This document shows positions 44,977-53,984 of a DNA stretch of 64,000 nucleotides, piece after piece. The notes beneath the pieces are model-generated. The model did no database searches. It was not told the origin of the DNA and saw only the letters and a list, made by a program, of their open reading frames with translations. This DNA comes from JAJZJT01 sp049964655. GTDB lineage: Bacteria > Actinomycetota > Acidimicrobiia > Acidimicrobiales > RAAP-2. A program made the translations under genes and the position numbers. Numbering within the stretch: position 1 is the first letter of the stretch; the number at the start of each line of letters is the position of its first letter. The stretch spans positions 1-64,000 of the forward strand of contig JBMFXC010000003.1 of assembly GCA_049964655.1 (NCBI GenBank), read 5' to 3'.

Positions 44977-45573
44977 GTGCCGCTGGTCATCGTGCTGTTC
45001 GGCCCCGGCGGGGCCGGCAAGGGCACGGTGGCGGCCCGGCTGGTGGCGGCCGACCCCTCGCTGTGGCTGAGCCGGTCGTGGACGACTCGGGCACGCCGCC
45101 CCGAAGAGGCCGAGGATGCCTACGTCTTCGTCAGCCGGGACGCCTTCGAGGCCCACGCCCGGGCGGGCGGGTTCGTCGAGTGGGCCGAGTTCTTGGGGAA
45201 CCTCTACGGCACGCCCGTCCCCCAGCCGCCAGCAGGCTGTGACGTCCTGCTCGAGATCGACGTGCAGGGAGCCACCCAGGTGCGCAGGCAGCGCCCCGAC
45301 GCGCTGCTGGTCCTCCTTGCCCCGCCGTCACCCGAGGTACAGGCAGCGAGGTTGCGGGGCCGAGGGGACTCCGAGGAGCACGTCGCCCGACGCCTGGCCG
45401 CTGGCGCCGAGGAGCTGGCGGTGGGGAGGACGCTTGCCGACGCCGTCGTGGTCAACGACGACCTCGACCGGGCGGTGGCCGAGATCGCCGGTATAGTGGA
45501 ACGCCGCCGCCGACAAGGTCGGACGGCGAGCGTGGCTGCGCCCTCGGGCGTCTCGCCGCCGGAGGGCGCGTAG
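44977..45573 (+). CDS. gmk: Guanylate kinase with unusual P-loop
   Basis: Phosphorylates GMP to GDP. From the GTG at 44977 it is 198 aa. The P-loop reads F-G-P-G-G-A-G-K-G-T, whereas guanylate kinases usually have G-P-S-G-x-G-K-S/T; here it resembles adenylate kinase. S-R-S-W-T-T-R-A-R-R-P, F-V-E-W-A-E-F and G-T-P confirm the GMP-binding region, and E-I-D-V-Q-G-A is the Walker B strand. No ATG or GTG lies nearer the mihF stop; a CTG at 44938 overlaps it as CTGA and could add 13 residues. Followed by rpoZ and coaBC. Confidence 0.9.
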   Translation: MPLVIVLFGPGGAGKGTVAARLVAADPSLWLSRSWTTRARRPEEAEDAYVFVSRDAFEAHARAGGFVEWAEFLGNLYGTPVPQPPAGCDVLLEIDVQGATQVRRQRPDALLVLLAPPSPEVQAARLRGRGDSEEHVARRLAAGAEELAVGRTLADAVVVNDDLDRAVAEIAGIVERRRRQGRTASVAAPSGVSPPEGA

Positions 45574-45674
45574 CGTCGAGGTGGTCGAGGGGGATGGTCC
45601 CAGCCCGCACCGGACTGGCCCGGAGTGGACCGAGCCGGCCCCGGACCCGAGGAACCCCGACCGAGAGGACCACG

Positions 45675-46043
45675 ATGGCCGAGCACCAGAGCACGCTGAT
45701 GGACCCTCCCATCGAGGACCTCCTCGACAAGGTGGACTCGAAGTTCACCCTCGTCGCGCTGGCCTCCCGCCGTGCCCGCCAGGTCAACAGCTACTACCAC
45801 TCTCTCGGGGAAGGGATGGGGGCCGTCGTTCCCCCGCAGGTGGCCTCGGTGTCGGGCAAGCCCCTGTCGATCGCCCTCGAGGAGGTCGCCGAGGGGAAGG
45901 CGACCTACGTCCGCCCCGACCCCTCGGAGGTGGCGGCCGAGGCGGAAGCCGGTGACGCGTCGGGAGCGGACGCACCAGACGCACCAGACGCGTCAGACGC
46001 ACCAGACGCGTCAGACGCCGAACCGGCTGGCTCGGGCGCCTAG
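45675..46043 (+). CDS. rpoZ: RNA polymerase omega subunit
   Basis: Assists assembly of beta-prime into RNA polymerase. The 122-aa protein has a standard omega core (P-P-I-E-D-L-L-D-K-V-D-S-K-F-T-L-V, A-S-R-R-A-R-Q-V-N-S-Y-Y, then K-P-L-S-I-A-L-E-E-V). An Asp/Ala/Pro tail comes from a 9-bp repeat. The ATG at 45675 follows GAGAGGACC. A TAGCGT box over the gmk stop (45571-45576) might supply an extra promoter. Confidence 0.94.
   Translation: MAEHQSTLMDPPIEDLLDKVDSKFTLVALASRRARQVNSYYHSLGEGMGAVVPPQVASVSGKPLSIALEEVAEGKATYVRPDPSEVAAEAEAGDASGADAPDAPDASDAPDASDAEPAGSGA
45969..46018 (+). repeat. 9-bp repeat in the rpoZ 3' end
   Basis: Five units of GACGCACCA or GACGCGTCA, in frame, coding Asp-Ala-Pro / Asp-Ala-Ser at the omega C-terminus. 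Confidence 0.9.
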
Positions 46044-46071
46044 GCGCGTCGGGACGACCACCGCCACCGGC

Positions 46072-47310
46072 ATGGCTGTCCAGCGCGGCACCGAGCCGCC
46101 CTTCGTGGTGCTCGGCGTCGGTGCCGGGATCGCCGCCTACAAGGCGGTCGAGGTCTGCCGACGGCTCGTCGACGCCGGCATGCACGTGGCCCCGGTGCTG
46201 ACCGAGCAGGCGCAGCACTTCGTCGGGCGGACGACGTTCGACGCGCTCGGCTCCGAGCCGGCTCGGGTGTCGGTGTGGGAGGGCGACGCCCCGATCGCCC
46301 ACACGCGCCTCGGGCAGCTCGCCGACGTGGTGGTCGTGGCCCCGGCGACCGCCGACGTGCTGGGCCGGGCCGCCGCCGGGCTGGCCGACGACCTGCTCAC
46401 GACCACCCTTTTGGCGACCCGGGCTGTCGTCGTGTTGTGCCCGGCCATGCACACCGAGATGTGGGAGCACCCGGCGGTACAGGACAACCTGGCGGTCCTG
46501 AGGCGCCGGGGAGCCGTGGTGGTCCCGCCCGAGACGGGTCGTCTGGCCGGGGGGGACGTGGGGGCCGGGCGGCTGGCGGACCCCGAGCGGATCGTCGACG
46601 CCGTCGTCGAAGCGTTGGCCAGACGAGCGCTTTCGGGCCCAGCCGGCGACCTGGCCGGGCGACGCGTCCTCGTCACTGCCGGAGGGACCCGCGAGCCGAT
46701 CGACCCGGTCCGGGTCATCACCAATCGCTCCTCCGGCAAGCAGGGCCACGCCATCGCCGAGGCGGCTCGCCGACGGGGAGCAGAGGTCGTGCTGGTGACG
46801 ACCACGTCGCTGGCCGTGCCGGCGGGCATCGAGGTCGTCCGAGTCGAGTCGGCCGCCGACCTCGAGACGGCGGTGGCCGACGCCGTGAGCGCCGACGGCG
46901 TGGGTGTCGACGTGGTGGTCATGGCGGCCGCCGTGGCGGACTTCCGCCCCGTGGCCACCGCCTCCTCCAAGCTGCACAAGGCGGACGGGCCGCCGTCGAT
47001 CGTCCTCGAACCGACGCCGGACATCTTGCAGGGCTTGGCCTCCCGCCGCCACCCCGGCCAGGTGCTGGTGGGCTTCGCCGCCGAGACGGACGACCTTTTG
47101 GAGCGGGCCCGCGCCAAGCTGGTGGCCAAGGGCGTCGACCTCTTGGTGGCCAACGACGTCTCGGCACCCGGGGTCGGCTTCGACCACGACACCAACGCGG
47201 TCAGCATCCTCGGCGCCGACGGGACGGTCACTGACGTGCCACTGACGTCCAAGGGTGCGGTGGCCGACGCCATCCTCGATAGGGTGGTCGCACTGCTGGC
47301 GAGCCGATGA
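46072..47310 (+). CDS. coaBC: Bifunctional phosphopantothenoylcysteine decarboxylase / synthetase
   Basis: Two steps of coenzyme A synthesis. The 412-aa protein has an N-terminal flavin-dependent CoaC domain (G-A-G-I-A-A-Y-K-A near residue 15, active His in P-I-A-H-T-R-L, P-A-M-H-T-E-M-W substrate clamp, where P-A-M-N is more usual). The C-terminal CoaB domain (from about residue 195) has G-G-T-R-E-P-I-D-P-V-R and N-R-S-S-G-K-Q-G. The ATG at 46072 is the first start after rpoZ with the right N-terminus. Confidence 0.95.
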   Translation: MAVQRGTEPPFVVLGVGAGIAAYKAVEVCRRLVDAGMHVAPVLTEQAQHFVGRTTFDALGSEPARVSVWEGDAPIAHTRLGQLADVVVVAPATADVLGRAAAGLADDLLTTTLLATRAVVVLCPAMHTEMWEHPAVQDNLAVLRRRGAVVVPPETGRLAGGDVGAGRLADPERIVDAVVEALARRALSGPAGDLAGRRVLVTAGGTREPIDPVRVITNRSSGKQGHAIAEAARRRGAEVVLVTTTSLAVPAGIEVVRVESAADLETAVADAVSADGVGVDVVVMAAAVADFRPVATASSKLHKADGPPSIVLEPTPDILQGLASRRHPGQVLVGFAAETDDLLERARAKLVAKGVDLLVANDVSAPGVGFDHDTNAVSILGADGTVTDVPLTSKGAVADAILDRVVALLASR

Positions 47311-47521
47311 ACATCGGCGGGTGGGCAAGGAGAAACCTGGTCCGTGGTGGGACCGGGTCGCCCTGCCTGGTCCACCGGGTCCGGGGCCGGGAGGCTGCGA
47401 CGGCGACCTCCGCTCGGACGGTCCCGACAGCCCGAGCCCACCACCCTGACCACCGCCGTCCCGACGCCCCGGCGACGGGATCGGCGGGCACGACAGACGC
47501 AGCACGAGAACGGAGCTACCT
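47311..47521. other. Leader region upstream of metK
   Basis: A 211-nt gene-free stretch. Small hairpins are possible (GGTCC-N6-GGACC at 47339-47354), but I cannot match a known SAM riboswitch and no TANNNT box is placed for a leaderless start. GGAG lies 8 nt before the metK GTG. Confidence 0.5.
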
Positions 47522-48718
47522 GTGAGCACTCGCTGGACCTTCACGTCGGAGTCGGTGACGGAAGGTCATCCCGACAAGATGGCCGACCAGATCTCCGACG
47601 CCGTCCTCGACGCCTTGCTCGCCGAGGACCCCAACAGCCGGGTGGCCTGCGAGACGCTGCTCACGACCGGCCTCGTGCTGGTGGCAGGGGAGATCACCAC
47701 GTCGACCTACGTCGACATCCCGACACTCGTGCGCCGCGTCGTCCTCGACATCGGCTACGACGACGACGCGTACGGGATCAACGGCAAGACCTGCGGCGTC
47801 ATGGTCGCCATCGACGAACAGTCGCCCGACATCGGCCAGGGCGTCGACCGTGCGCTCGAGGTGCGTGCCGGAACGGGTGGCGAAGACGAGCTGAACGCGC
47901 AGGGCGCCGGCGACCAAGGCATGATGTTCGGCTACGCCTGCGACGAGACGCCGGACCTCATGCCCCTGCCCATCTGGCTGGCCCACCGTCTGGCCCAGCG
48001 GCTTGCCCAGGTCCGTCGGGTGGGCGTCCTGCCCTACCTGCGTCCCGACGGCAAGACCCAGGTCAGCGTCACCTACGAGGACGGACGACCGGTCTCGCTC
48101 GACACCGTGCTGATCTCGACCCAGCACGACCCCGGCATCGACATCGAGACCCTCCTGCTCCCCGACTTGCGTGACAACGTGGTCAACCCCCTGCTGCCCG
48201 CCGACCTCGACACCGACGGACTGCGGCTCCTCGCCAACCCGACCGGCGTCTTCGAGATCGGTGGCCCCCATGCCGACACCGGGCTGACCGGCCGCAAGAT
48301 CATCGTCGACACCTACGGTGGCATGGCCCGCCACGGCGGAGGCGCCTTCTCGGGCAAGGACCCCTCCAAGGTCGACCGCTCGGCCGCGTATGCCGCTCGC
48401 TGGGTGGCCAAGCACGTGGTGGCGGCTGGAGCGGCGACGCGCTGCGAGATCCAGGTGGCCTACGCCATCGGCGTGGCTCGCCCGGTCTCGTTGCTGGTCG
48501 AGACCTTCGGAACGGAGCGGGTGGACCCGGCGGCCATCTCGAAGGCCGTCGAGGAGATCTTTGACCTTCGGCCCGCCGCCATCGTGCGGGCGCTCGACCT
48601 GAAGCGCCCGATCTACCGGAAGACTGCCGCGTACGGGCACTTCGGGCGGTCCGACAAGGAGTTCACCTGGGAGGACACTCCTCGGGTGGACGACTTGAAG
48701 CAGGCACTCGGCCTCTGA
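47522..48718 (+). CDS. metK: S-adenosylmethionine synthetase
   Basis: Makes SAM from methionine and ATP. The 398-aa protein starts S-T-R-W-T-F-T-S-E-S-V-T-E-G-H-P-D-K. It has the G-A-G-D-Q-G hexapeptide (within A-Q-G-A-G-D-Q-G-M-M-F-G-Y) and the P-loop-like G-G-G-A-F-S-G-K-D-P-S-K-V-D-R-S-A. The GTG start is preceded by GGAG. It precedes priA, the usual actinobacterial order. Confidence 0.97.
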   Translation: MSTRWTFTSESVTEGHPDKMADQISDAVLDALLAEDPNSRVACETLLTTGLVLVAGEITTSTYVDIPTLVRRVVLDIGYDDDAYGINGKTCGVMVAIDEQSPDIGQGVDRALEVRAGTGGEDELNAQGAGDQGMMFGYACDETPDLMPLPIWLAHRLAQRLAQVRRVGVLPYLRPDGKTQVSVTYEDGRPVSLDTVLISTQHDPGIDIETLLLPDLRDNVVNPLLPADLDTDGLRLLANPTGVFEIGGPHADTGLTGRKIIVDTYGGMARHGGGAFSGKDPSKVDRSAAYAARWVAKHVVAAGAATRCEIQVAYAIGVARPVSLLVETFGTERVDPAAISKAVEEIFDLRPAAIVRALDLKRPIYRKTAAYGHFGRSDKEFTWEDTPRVDDLKQALGL

Positions 48719-48741
48719 GCGATCGACTCGACCTCGTTGGT

Positions 48742-48774
48742 GCTCCCGACGGGCGGGGCGCTCCCGACGGGCGA
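48742..48774. repeat. Two 18-bp-spaced copies of GCTCCCGACGGGCG before priA
   Basis: GCTCCCGACGGGCG begins at 48742 and again at 48760 in the short metK-priA spacer. Confidence 0.7.
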
Positions 48775-48786
48775 CCGGCCCGGCGG

Positions 48787-50589
48787 GTGGTCAGCGTCGT
48801 CGTGGACGTTGCCGCCCTGGGCCGGCCCTTCGACTACATCGTCCCGCCGGAGCTGGACGGCTCCGTCGCGATCGGGACACCCGTGCGGGTCGAGCTCCAC
48901 GGCCGCCGCCTGCGGGGTTGGGTGGTGGCCGACCACGTCGAGCCGCCGGCGGGGATCGAACCGAAACCCATCCTGGCGGCCCGTGGCGTGGGGCCGCCGG
49001 CCGACGTGGTGGCGCTCGCTGCCTGGGCGTCGTGGCGGTGGGCCGGACCGGTGTCGAGCTTCCTTGCCACCGCGAGCGCACCCCGGGTCGTGCGGGCCCG
49101 AGAGGTCACCTCGGGTCGGCGCCATCCGGTGGTCGCTTCGCCGGGTGGGGGAGCGGTCGACGTGGTCGACCAGGCGCTCGCCGCGCCGAGGGTCCGACCG
49201 GCGGTGGTGCGACTGGCGCCGACGCTCGACGGCACGCGTGTCGTCCTCGAGGTGCTCCACCGGCTGGGCCCGACCGGGGCGCTCGTGTTGGCGCCGTCGC
49301 GACGGCAGGCCGAGGTGCTCGCCGGCCGGCTCCGGGCTGCCGGCGCTCCGAGCGCGCTCCTGCCAGACGAGTGGGCGTTCGCACGCGGCGGGAGTGCCGT
49401 GGCGGTGGGAGCTCGTGGTGCCGCCTGGGCACCGCTGCCGGCCGTCCGGGTCGTCGTGGTCCTCGATGCCCACGACGAGGCCTACCGCGAAGAGCGGGCA
49501 CCCACCTGGTCGGCGGTCGACGTCGCCGTCGAGCGCGGCCGACGGGCAGGGGCCCCGGTCGTGCTCGTGACGCCCTGCCCGACGGTCGTGCTCACGGAGC
49601 GGGCGCGCGTGGTGGTCACGCCCCGGGCGGTCGAGCGCCGGGGTTGGCCCGAGGTGGTCGTGGTCGACCGGGTCGGCGACGACCCGCGCACCGGGCTGTT
49701 CTCGGAGCGCCTGGTGACCGAGGCGCGCGCCGTCCTCGCCGACCCCGGTGGTCGAGTGGTCTGCGTGCTCAATCGACGGGGGCGAGCTCGGCTGCTGGCC
49801 TGTGCTGCCTGCGGTGCGGTGGCGGCCTGCACGCGCTGCGGAGGTGCCATGGAGCTGGGAGCGTCGTCGGAGGTCCTCGAGTGCCGGCGGTGCGGCGAGC
49901 AACGGCCGGTTCTGTGCGCCCGGTGCGACTCCGGCCGCCTCAAGCTCCTGCGCCCCGGCGTGGCACGTGCCGCCGACGAGCTCAGTCGGCTGCTCGGTCA
50001 GCCGGTGCACGAGGAGGCGGGGCCGCGGAGCCCCGCCACCGCCCACTCGGTCGTCGGTGACGACACCGGACCGGACATCGGCTTCCCTGCCCGGGTGGTC
50101 GTCGGGACCACGGCGGCCTTGTACCGGTCGGGGCCAGCCGACCTGGTGGCCTTCCTCGACTTCGACCAGCATCTGTTGGCGCGGCGCTTCACGGCAGCCG
50201 AGGAGGCGCTTGCCCTACTCGCCCGGGCGGGCAGGTTGGTCGGCGGTCGAGGCGGTCGAGGGCGCCTCCTCGTCCAGACCCGCCTCGGCGACCACGAGGT
50301 CTTCGAGGCGGTGCGACGGGGCGATCCGAGCGTCGTGTCCGAGAGCCAGCGAGCCGTGCGGCGGGCGCTCGACCTCCCTCCCTTTGCTGCTCTTGCCACC
50401 CTCGCCGGCCCTGGGACCGCCGCGCTGGCCGCCGCGCTGGCCGCTGTCCCGGGCGTCGCCGTCTCGACCTTCGACGAGGACCGTGTCGCCGTGCGGGCGA
50501 TCGACCACGTGGCGCTGTGCGACGCGTTGGCCAGGGCGGGCCGGCCGGGCGGGAAGGTCCGGGTGGCCGTGGACGCCACCGACCTCTGA
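48787..50589 (+). CDS. priA: PriA-like primosomal protein without helicase motifs
   Basis: A 600-aa homologue of replication-restart protein PriA. The N-terminal DNA-binding domain (V-D-V-A-A-L-G-R-P-F-D-Y-I-V-P) and the zinc cluster (C-A-A-C-G, C-T-R-C-G, C-R-R-C-G, C-A-R-C-D; about residues 338-382) are present. The Walker A region (G-x-T-G-S-G-K-T in E. coli) is replaced by L-H-R-L-G-P-T-G-A-L and the DEAH box by L-D-A-H-D-E-A. Actinobacterial PriA proteins are known to lack helicase residues, so it probably acts as a structural loader. GTG start at 48787. Confidence 0.92.
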   Translation: MVSVVVDVAALGRPFDYIVPPELDGSVAIGTPVRVELHGRRLRGWVVADHVEPPAGIEPKPILAARGVGPPADVVALAAWASWRWAGPVSSFLATASAPRVVRAREVTSGRRHPVVASPGGGAVDVVDQALAAPRVRPAVVRLAPTLDGTRVVLEVLHRLGPTGALVLAPSRRQAEVLAGRLRAAGAPSALLPDEWAFARGGSAVAVGARGAAWAPLPAVRVVVVLDAHDEAYREERAPTWSAVDVAVERGRRAGAPVVLVTPCPTVVLTERARVVVTPRAVERRGWPEVVVVDRVGDDPRTGLFSERLVTEARAVLADPGGRVVCVLNRRGRARLLACAACGAVAACTRCGGAMELGASSEVLECRRCGEQRPVLCARCDSGRLKLLRPGVARAADELSRLLGQPVHEEAGPRSPATAHSVVGDDTGPDIGFPARVVVGTTAALYRSGPADLVAFLDFDQHLLARRFTAAEEALALLARAGRLVGGRGGRGRLLVQTRLGDHEVFEAVRRGDPSVVSESQRAVRRALDLPPFAALATLAGPGTAALAAALAAVPGVAVSTFDEDRVAVRAIDHVALCDALARAGRPGGKVRVAVDATDL

Positions 50590-50650
50590 GCGGCGAGCGC
50601 AGGGCCGACCAAGCCGGGTAGCTCAGGCCGGCAGTTCGGTCAGCACCGCC

Positions 50651-53600
50651 TCACGAGGTGGCGGAGGGGATCGTCAGCTCGAAGTCGGCGCCGCCACCCA
50701 GTGCATCGCGGTAGCGCAGATCTCCTCCGTGGGCTCGAGCGAGGCCGCGAGCCAGATAGAGCCCGAGGCCGGTGCCGGGCCGACTGGAGCCGAGCCGTGA
50801 GAACTTGCGGAACAGGCTGCCGACTTGGTCGGGAGGAACACCCGGACCCCGGTCGCGGACGTTCACGGTCACCCAGGGGCCGTCGCTCGTCACCACGAGG
50901 TCGATCGGCGTGGCGCCGGGGGCGAACTTCGCGGCGTTGACGAGCAGGTTGGTCACGATCTGGCGGAGGCGGCCGGCATCGCCGACGACGTTCGCCTGGC
51001 CTGGGGCGACGAGCCGGAGCGGATGGTCGCCCAGGGCGTGGCGGAGGTCCTCGCAGACCTGACGGACGAGGCCAGAGAGGTCGACCACGTCGTGGGCGAT
51101 CCGGAGCGTCCCGGTGTCGACGGCCCGGGCGTCGACCAGGGACTCGACCATCGCCGTCATCTCCTCGGTCTGACGCACGATGGCCTCGACCGCCGCACGC
51201 CGGCTGTCGTCCTCGCCGTCGAGGTCCTGGGCCAGTAGCTGGGCGAAGCCGTGGATGACATGGATCGGCGTGCGCAGCTCGTGGGAGAGCACGACGAGGG
51301 CGTCGTGGAGCTCGGTGACGGAGTGGACGCCGTCGGGGGAGAGCTCGGGTGACCGACCACCCCCGTCGCTCTCGCCGGAAGGCAGCCCCGTGCCCGGGTC
51401 GGCACCGGACAGCCCCGGCCCGGGGCTGGTGGTCCGGCCCGCTCGGTGCGCTCGGGTGGCGTTGGCCGTGGCGTCGTCGGCCAGCCGCAAACGGTAGGCG
51501 CCGCGGGCGCTCGCCTCGAGGATGCCCTCGATCAGGTCGCCGGGCACGGGCCGGCTCCACAGGAACCCCTGGGTGAGCCGGCACCCCATGGCCAGCAGCC
51601 GTCGGCACTGCTCCTCGGTCTCGACGCCCTCGGCGATGAGGGTGAAACCGAGGTGCGTCCCGAGGTCGACGACGGCGTCGACGACCAGTGCGTCCTCGGG
51701 GCAGGTGGTCAACCCGGCGACGAAGGACTGGTCGATCTTGAGGACGTCGATGGCAATGGTGCGGATCTGCGACAACGAGGAGTAGCCCGTCCCGAAGTCG
51801 TCGAGGGCGACGCGGACGCCGAGCGCCCGCGCTGCCCGTAAGGTCTCGGCAGCCTGTTCGGCGTCTCCGAGCAGGGCGCTCTCGGTGATCTCGAGGCAGA
51901 GCTGCGAGGGCGCGGCGGTGAGATGTGCCAAGGCCTCGACCAGGGTGTCGAGGAGGGCCGGGTCGTCGAGCTGGCGGGCCGAGACGTTGACGGCCATCTC
52001 GAGCGCGAGGTCGGGATGCGCCCGGTGGAGCTGGTCGAGCCGGCGCACCGCGGTGGTGAGCACCCAGGCGCCAAGCGGCCGGATGAGGCCCGTCTCCTCG
52101 GCGGCGCCGATGAAGCGGTCGGGCCCGAGGAGGCCGTCCTCCGGGTGGAGCCATCGGACCAGGGCCTCGAAGCCGCGGACCCGACCAGTGGCGACCTCCA
52201 CGATCGGCTGGTAGTGGAGCCGGAACTGCCGCTCCTCGATGGCTACCCGGAGTGCCGCTTCGAGGTGGGACCGCGACAGGACGCGCCCCTTGAGCGGGTG
52301 GTCGAACACCAACGAGCGGTGGCCGCCCGACCGCCGCGCTTCGCGGAGCGCCGTCTCGGCATGGGAGAGGAGGTCCGATCCGTGGGCCGACGTGCCGAGG
52401 ACGATGCCACACGAGGCGGTGGGATGGAGGTCGAGCGAGAACTCGTCGACAGCCGCCACCACGACCGAGGCGAGGCGATCGGCCACGAAGGAGGCCGCCG
52501 CCAGGTCGTCGACGCCGTCGGCGACGAGGGCGAAGGTGTCGCCCCCGACTCGGGCGAGGAGGTGGTGCCCGTCCTCGGGCACCACGGCGGTCAGGCGCTC
52601 GGCCACCCGGCTCAGTACGGCGTCCCCGGTCGACTGCCCGTAGCCCTCGTTGATCCGGCTGAAGTGGTCGAGGCCGACCGCGACGACGGCGACGGCCGAT
52701 AGGCGGCCCCGGCCGGCCAGGTGGTCGAGCGCGCTGCACAGCGTCCGTCGGTCGGCCAGGGCGGTGAGCTCGTCCCGGCGCGGCTGCTCGACGGCCAGGT
52801 CACCGGACGACGGCCCTGTCAGGTGCGGCGACGGCCCCGCCAGGCGCGACGGCCCCGCCAGGCGCGACGGCTCGGAAGGTCGCTCCAAGCCGTACCGTCT
52901 CGAGGAGGACCGCCGGAGGGCTCGACGCANNNNNNNNNNNNNNNNNNNNNNNNNNNNNNNNNNNNNNNNNNNNNNNNNNNNNNNNNNNNNNNNNNNNNNN
53001 NNNNNNNNNNNNNNNNNNNNNNNNNNNNNGAAGGTCGCTCCAAGCCGTACCGTCTCGAGGAGGACCGCCGGAGGGCTCGACGCACGGTGGCCACCGAGCG
53101 CAGGTCGGCGCCGACCGAGACGACCGGGAGGGTGACGACCGGAACGGAGGCCTCCACCGCCTCGAGCATCTGCGCGCCACGGCCGACGCGATGGTCGAGG
53201 AGGCGGGGGGACAGGAGCGTCGCCGCCGGAAGCTCCTCGCCGTAGGCGACGAGGGCGTCGGCGATCGAGGACACGATCAGCTCGCGGACCGGCTGGGGCC
53301 GCTCGTGCCGATCGTGGGCCGCCGTGCGGAGCACCAGGCGGGCCCGGGCGATCTCGGACTCGTCGAGGGCGACGATGAGCACGAGGGGAGCGTCGGGAGA
53401 GGGGAAAGGTGGCCCCGGCGCCACCGTGGGCGCTGCCCCCTCCACCGAGGTCGGGGCTGGGGTGCCGGCGTCTCGCCTGGCGAGGGTGCCACCCCCGACG
53501 GTGCCACGGTGCTCGCCACGGTGCTCGCCACGGTGCTCGCCACCGTACCGTCGAGGCTCGTGCCCCGCCGGGTCTCGGTACAGCTCCTCCACTGGTGTGG

Positions 53601-53745
53601 GCTCCTCCATCGGTGCGGGCTCCTCCACTGACGCAAGCCGTCCGTGCCGGACGGGGCCACGCCAGCGCTCCGGCTCCATCATCGGCGCAGTGGCGCAGTG
53701 GCCGTAGACCCACACGTGGTGTTCGCCATGGTCCATCTGTGTCAT
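50651..53745 (-). CDS. Receiver-like / GGDEF / EAL / histidine kinase fusion protein (split by assembly gap)
   Basis: The gene spans 3,095 nt; removing 100 Ns (52930-53029) and one of the identical 55-bp flanks leaves 2,940 nt, one frame of 980 codons. In that 979-aa protein, 1-115 is disordered, 119-228 is a receiver-like domain (L-V-L-I-V-A-L-D-E-S-E) and 280-435 is GGDEF with the motif degenerate as G-G-D-T-F (349-353). Residues 440-695 are a full EAL domain: E-A-L 475-477, N-V-S, E-I-T-E, D-D-F-G-T-G, K618 and E-G-V-E-T. HisKA follows with H770 in S-H-E-L-R-T-P, then HATPase with N-L-L-V-N-A-A-K-F and G-T-G-L-G-L. Likely a c-di-GMP phosphodiesterase and kinase in one cytoplasmic protein. 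The ATG at 53745 is uncertain; 53889 is also possible. Confidence 0.85.
52808..52870 (-). repeat. 18-bp tandem repeat in the interdomain linker
   Basis: Two exact copies of GACGGCCCCGCCAGGCGC (52830-52865) and a diverged third. In frame they code an R-L-A-G-P-S linker before the GGDEF domain. Confidence 0.85.
52875..53084. other. Assembly gap: 100 Ns with identical 55-bp flanks inside the GGDEF-EAL-kinase gene
   Basis: Ns fill 52930-53029. Bases 52875-52929 equal 53030-53084. Joining across one copy links the receiver-like part to the GGDEF part in one frame. Confidence 0.93.
53505..53540 (-). repeat. 12-bp repeat coding G-E-H-R
   Basis: Three exact units of CACGGTGCTCGC, in frame on the minus strand (Gly-Glu-His-Arg), in the disordered N-terminal part of the fusion protein. 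Confidence 0.9.
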
Positions 53746-53984
53746 CTCGACCACGGCGAGCGTCCGACATGACGCGTTTGTGTCACAGGGATGGTCAGCG
53801 TGCGCCTTGGCAGGGAGGGGCGATCGGCTGACCATGGTGTCGGCGGCGAAGGTGCGCCTGCGCGCCTGGTGGGTGGACGGTCCTGGCATGGCGGTGGGGC
53901 CCAGCTCACCCGGAGTGAGGGACGCGTGGCTGCCGGGAGCCGCTTGACGGCGGTCGCACGTGGGGAGACGGAGACGAGAGCAGG
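53746..53984. promoter_or_regulatory. Divergent intergenic region of the two sensor genes, with small palindromes
   Basis: About 240 bp between divergent signalling genes. It contains TGTGTCACA (53779-53787) and CTCAC-N5-GTGAG (53905-53919). These are possible operators; neither gene has a TANNNT box at leaderless distance. Confidence 0.4.

Noticed and set aside
47311..47521. SAM riboswitch before metK
   Set aside because: Some hairpins are possible but no known SAM-riboswitch core could be recognised by eye.
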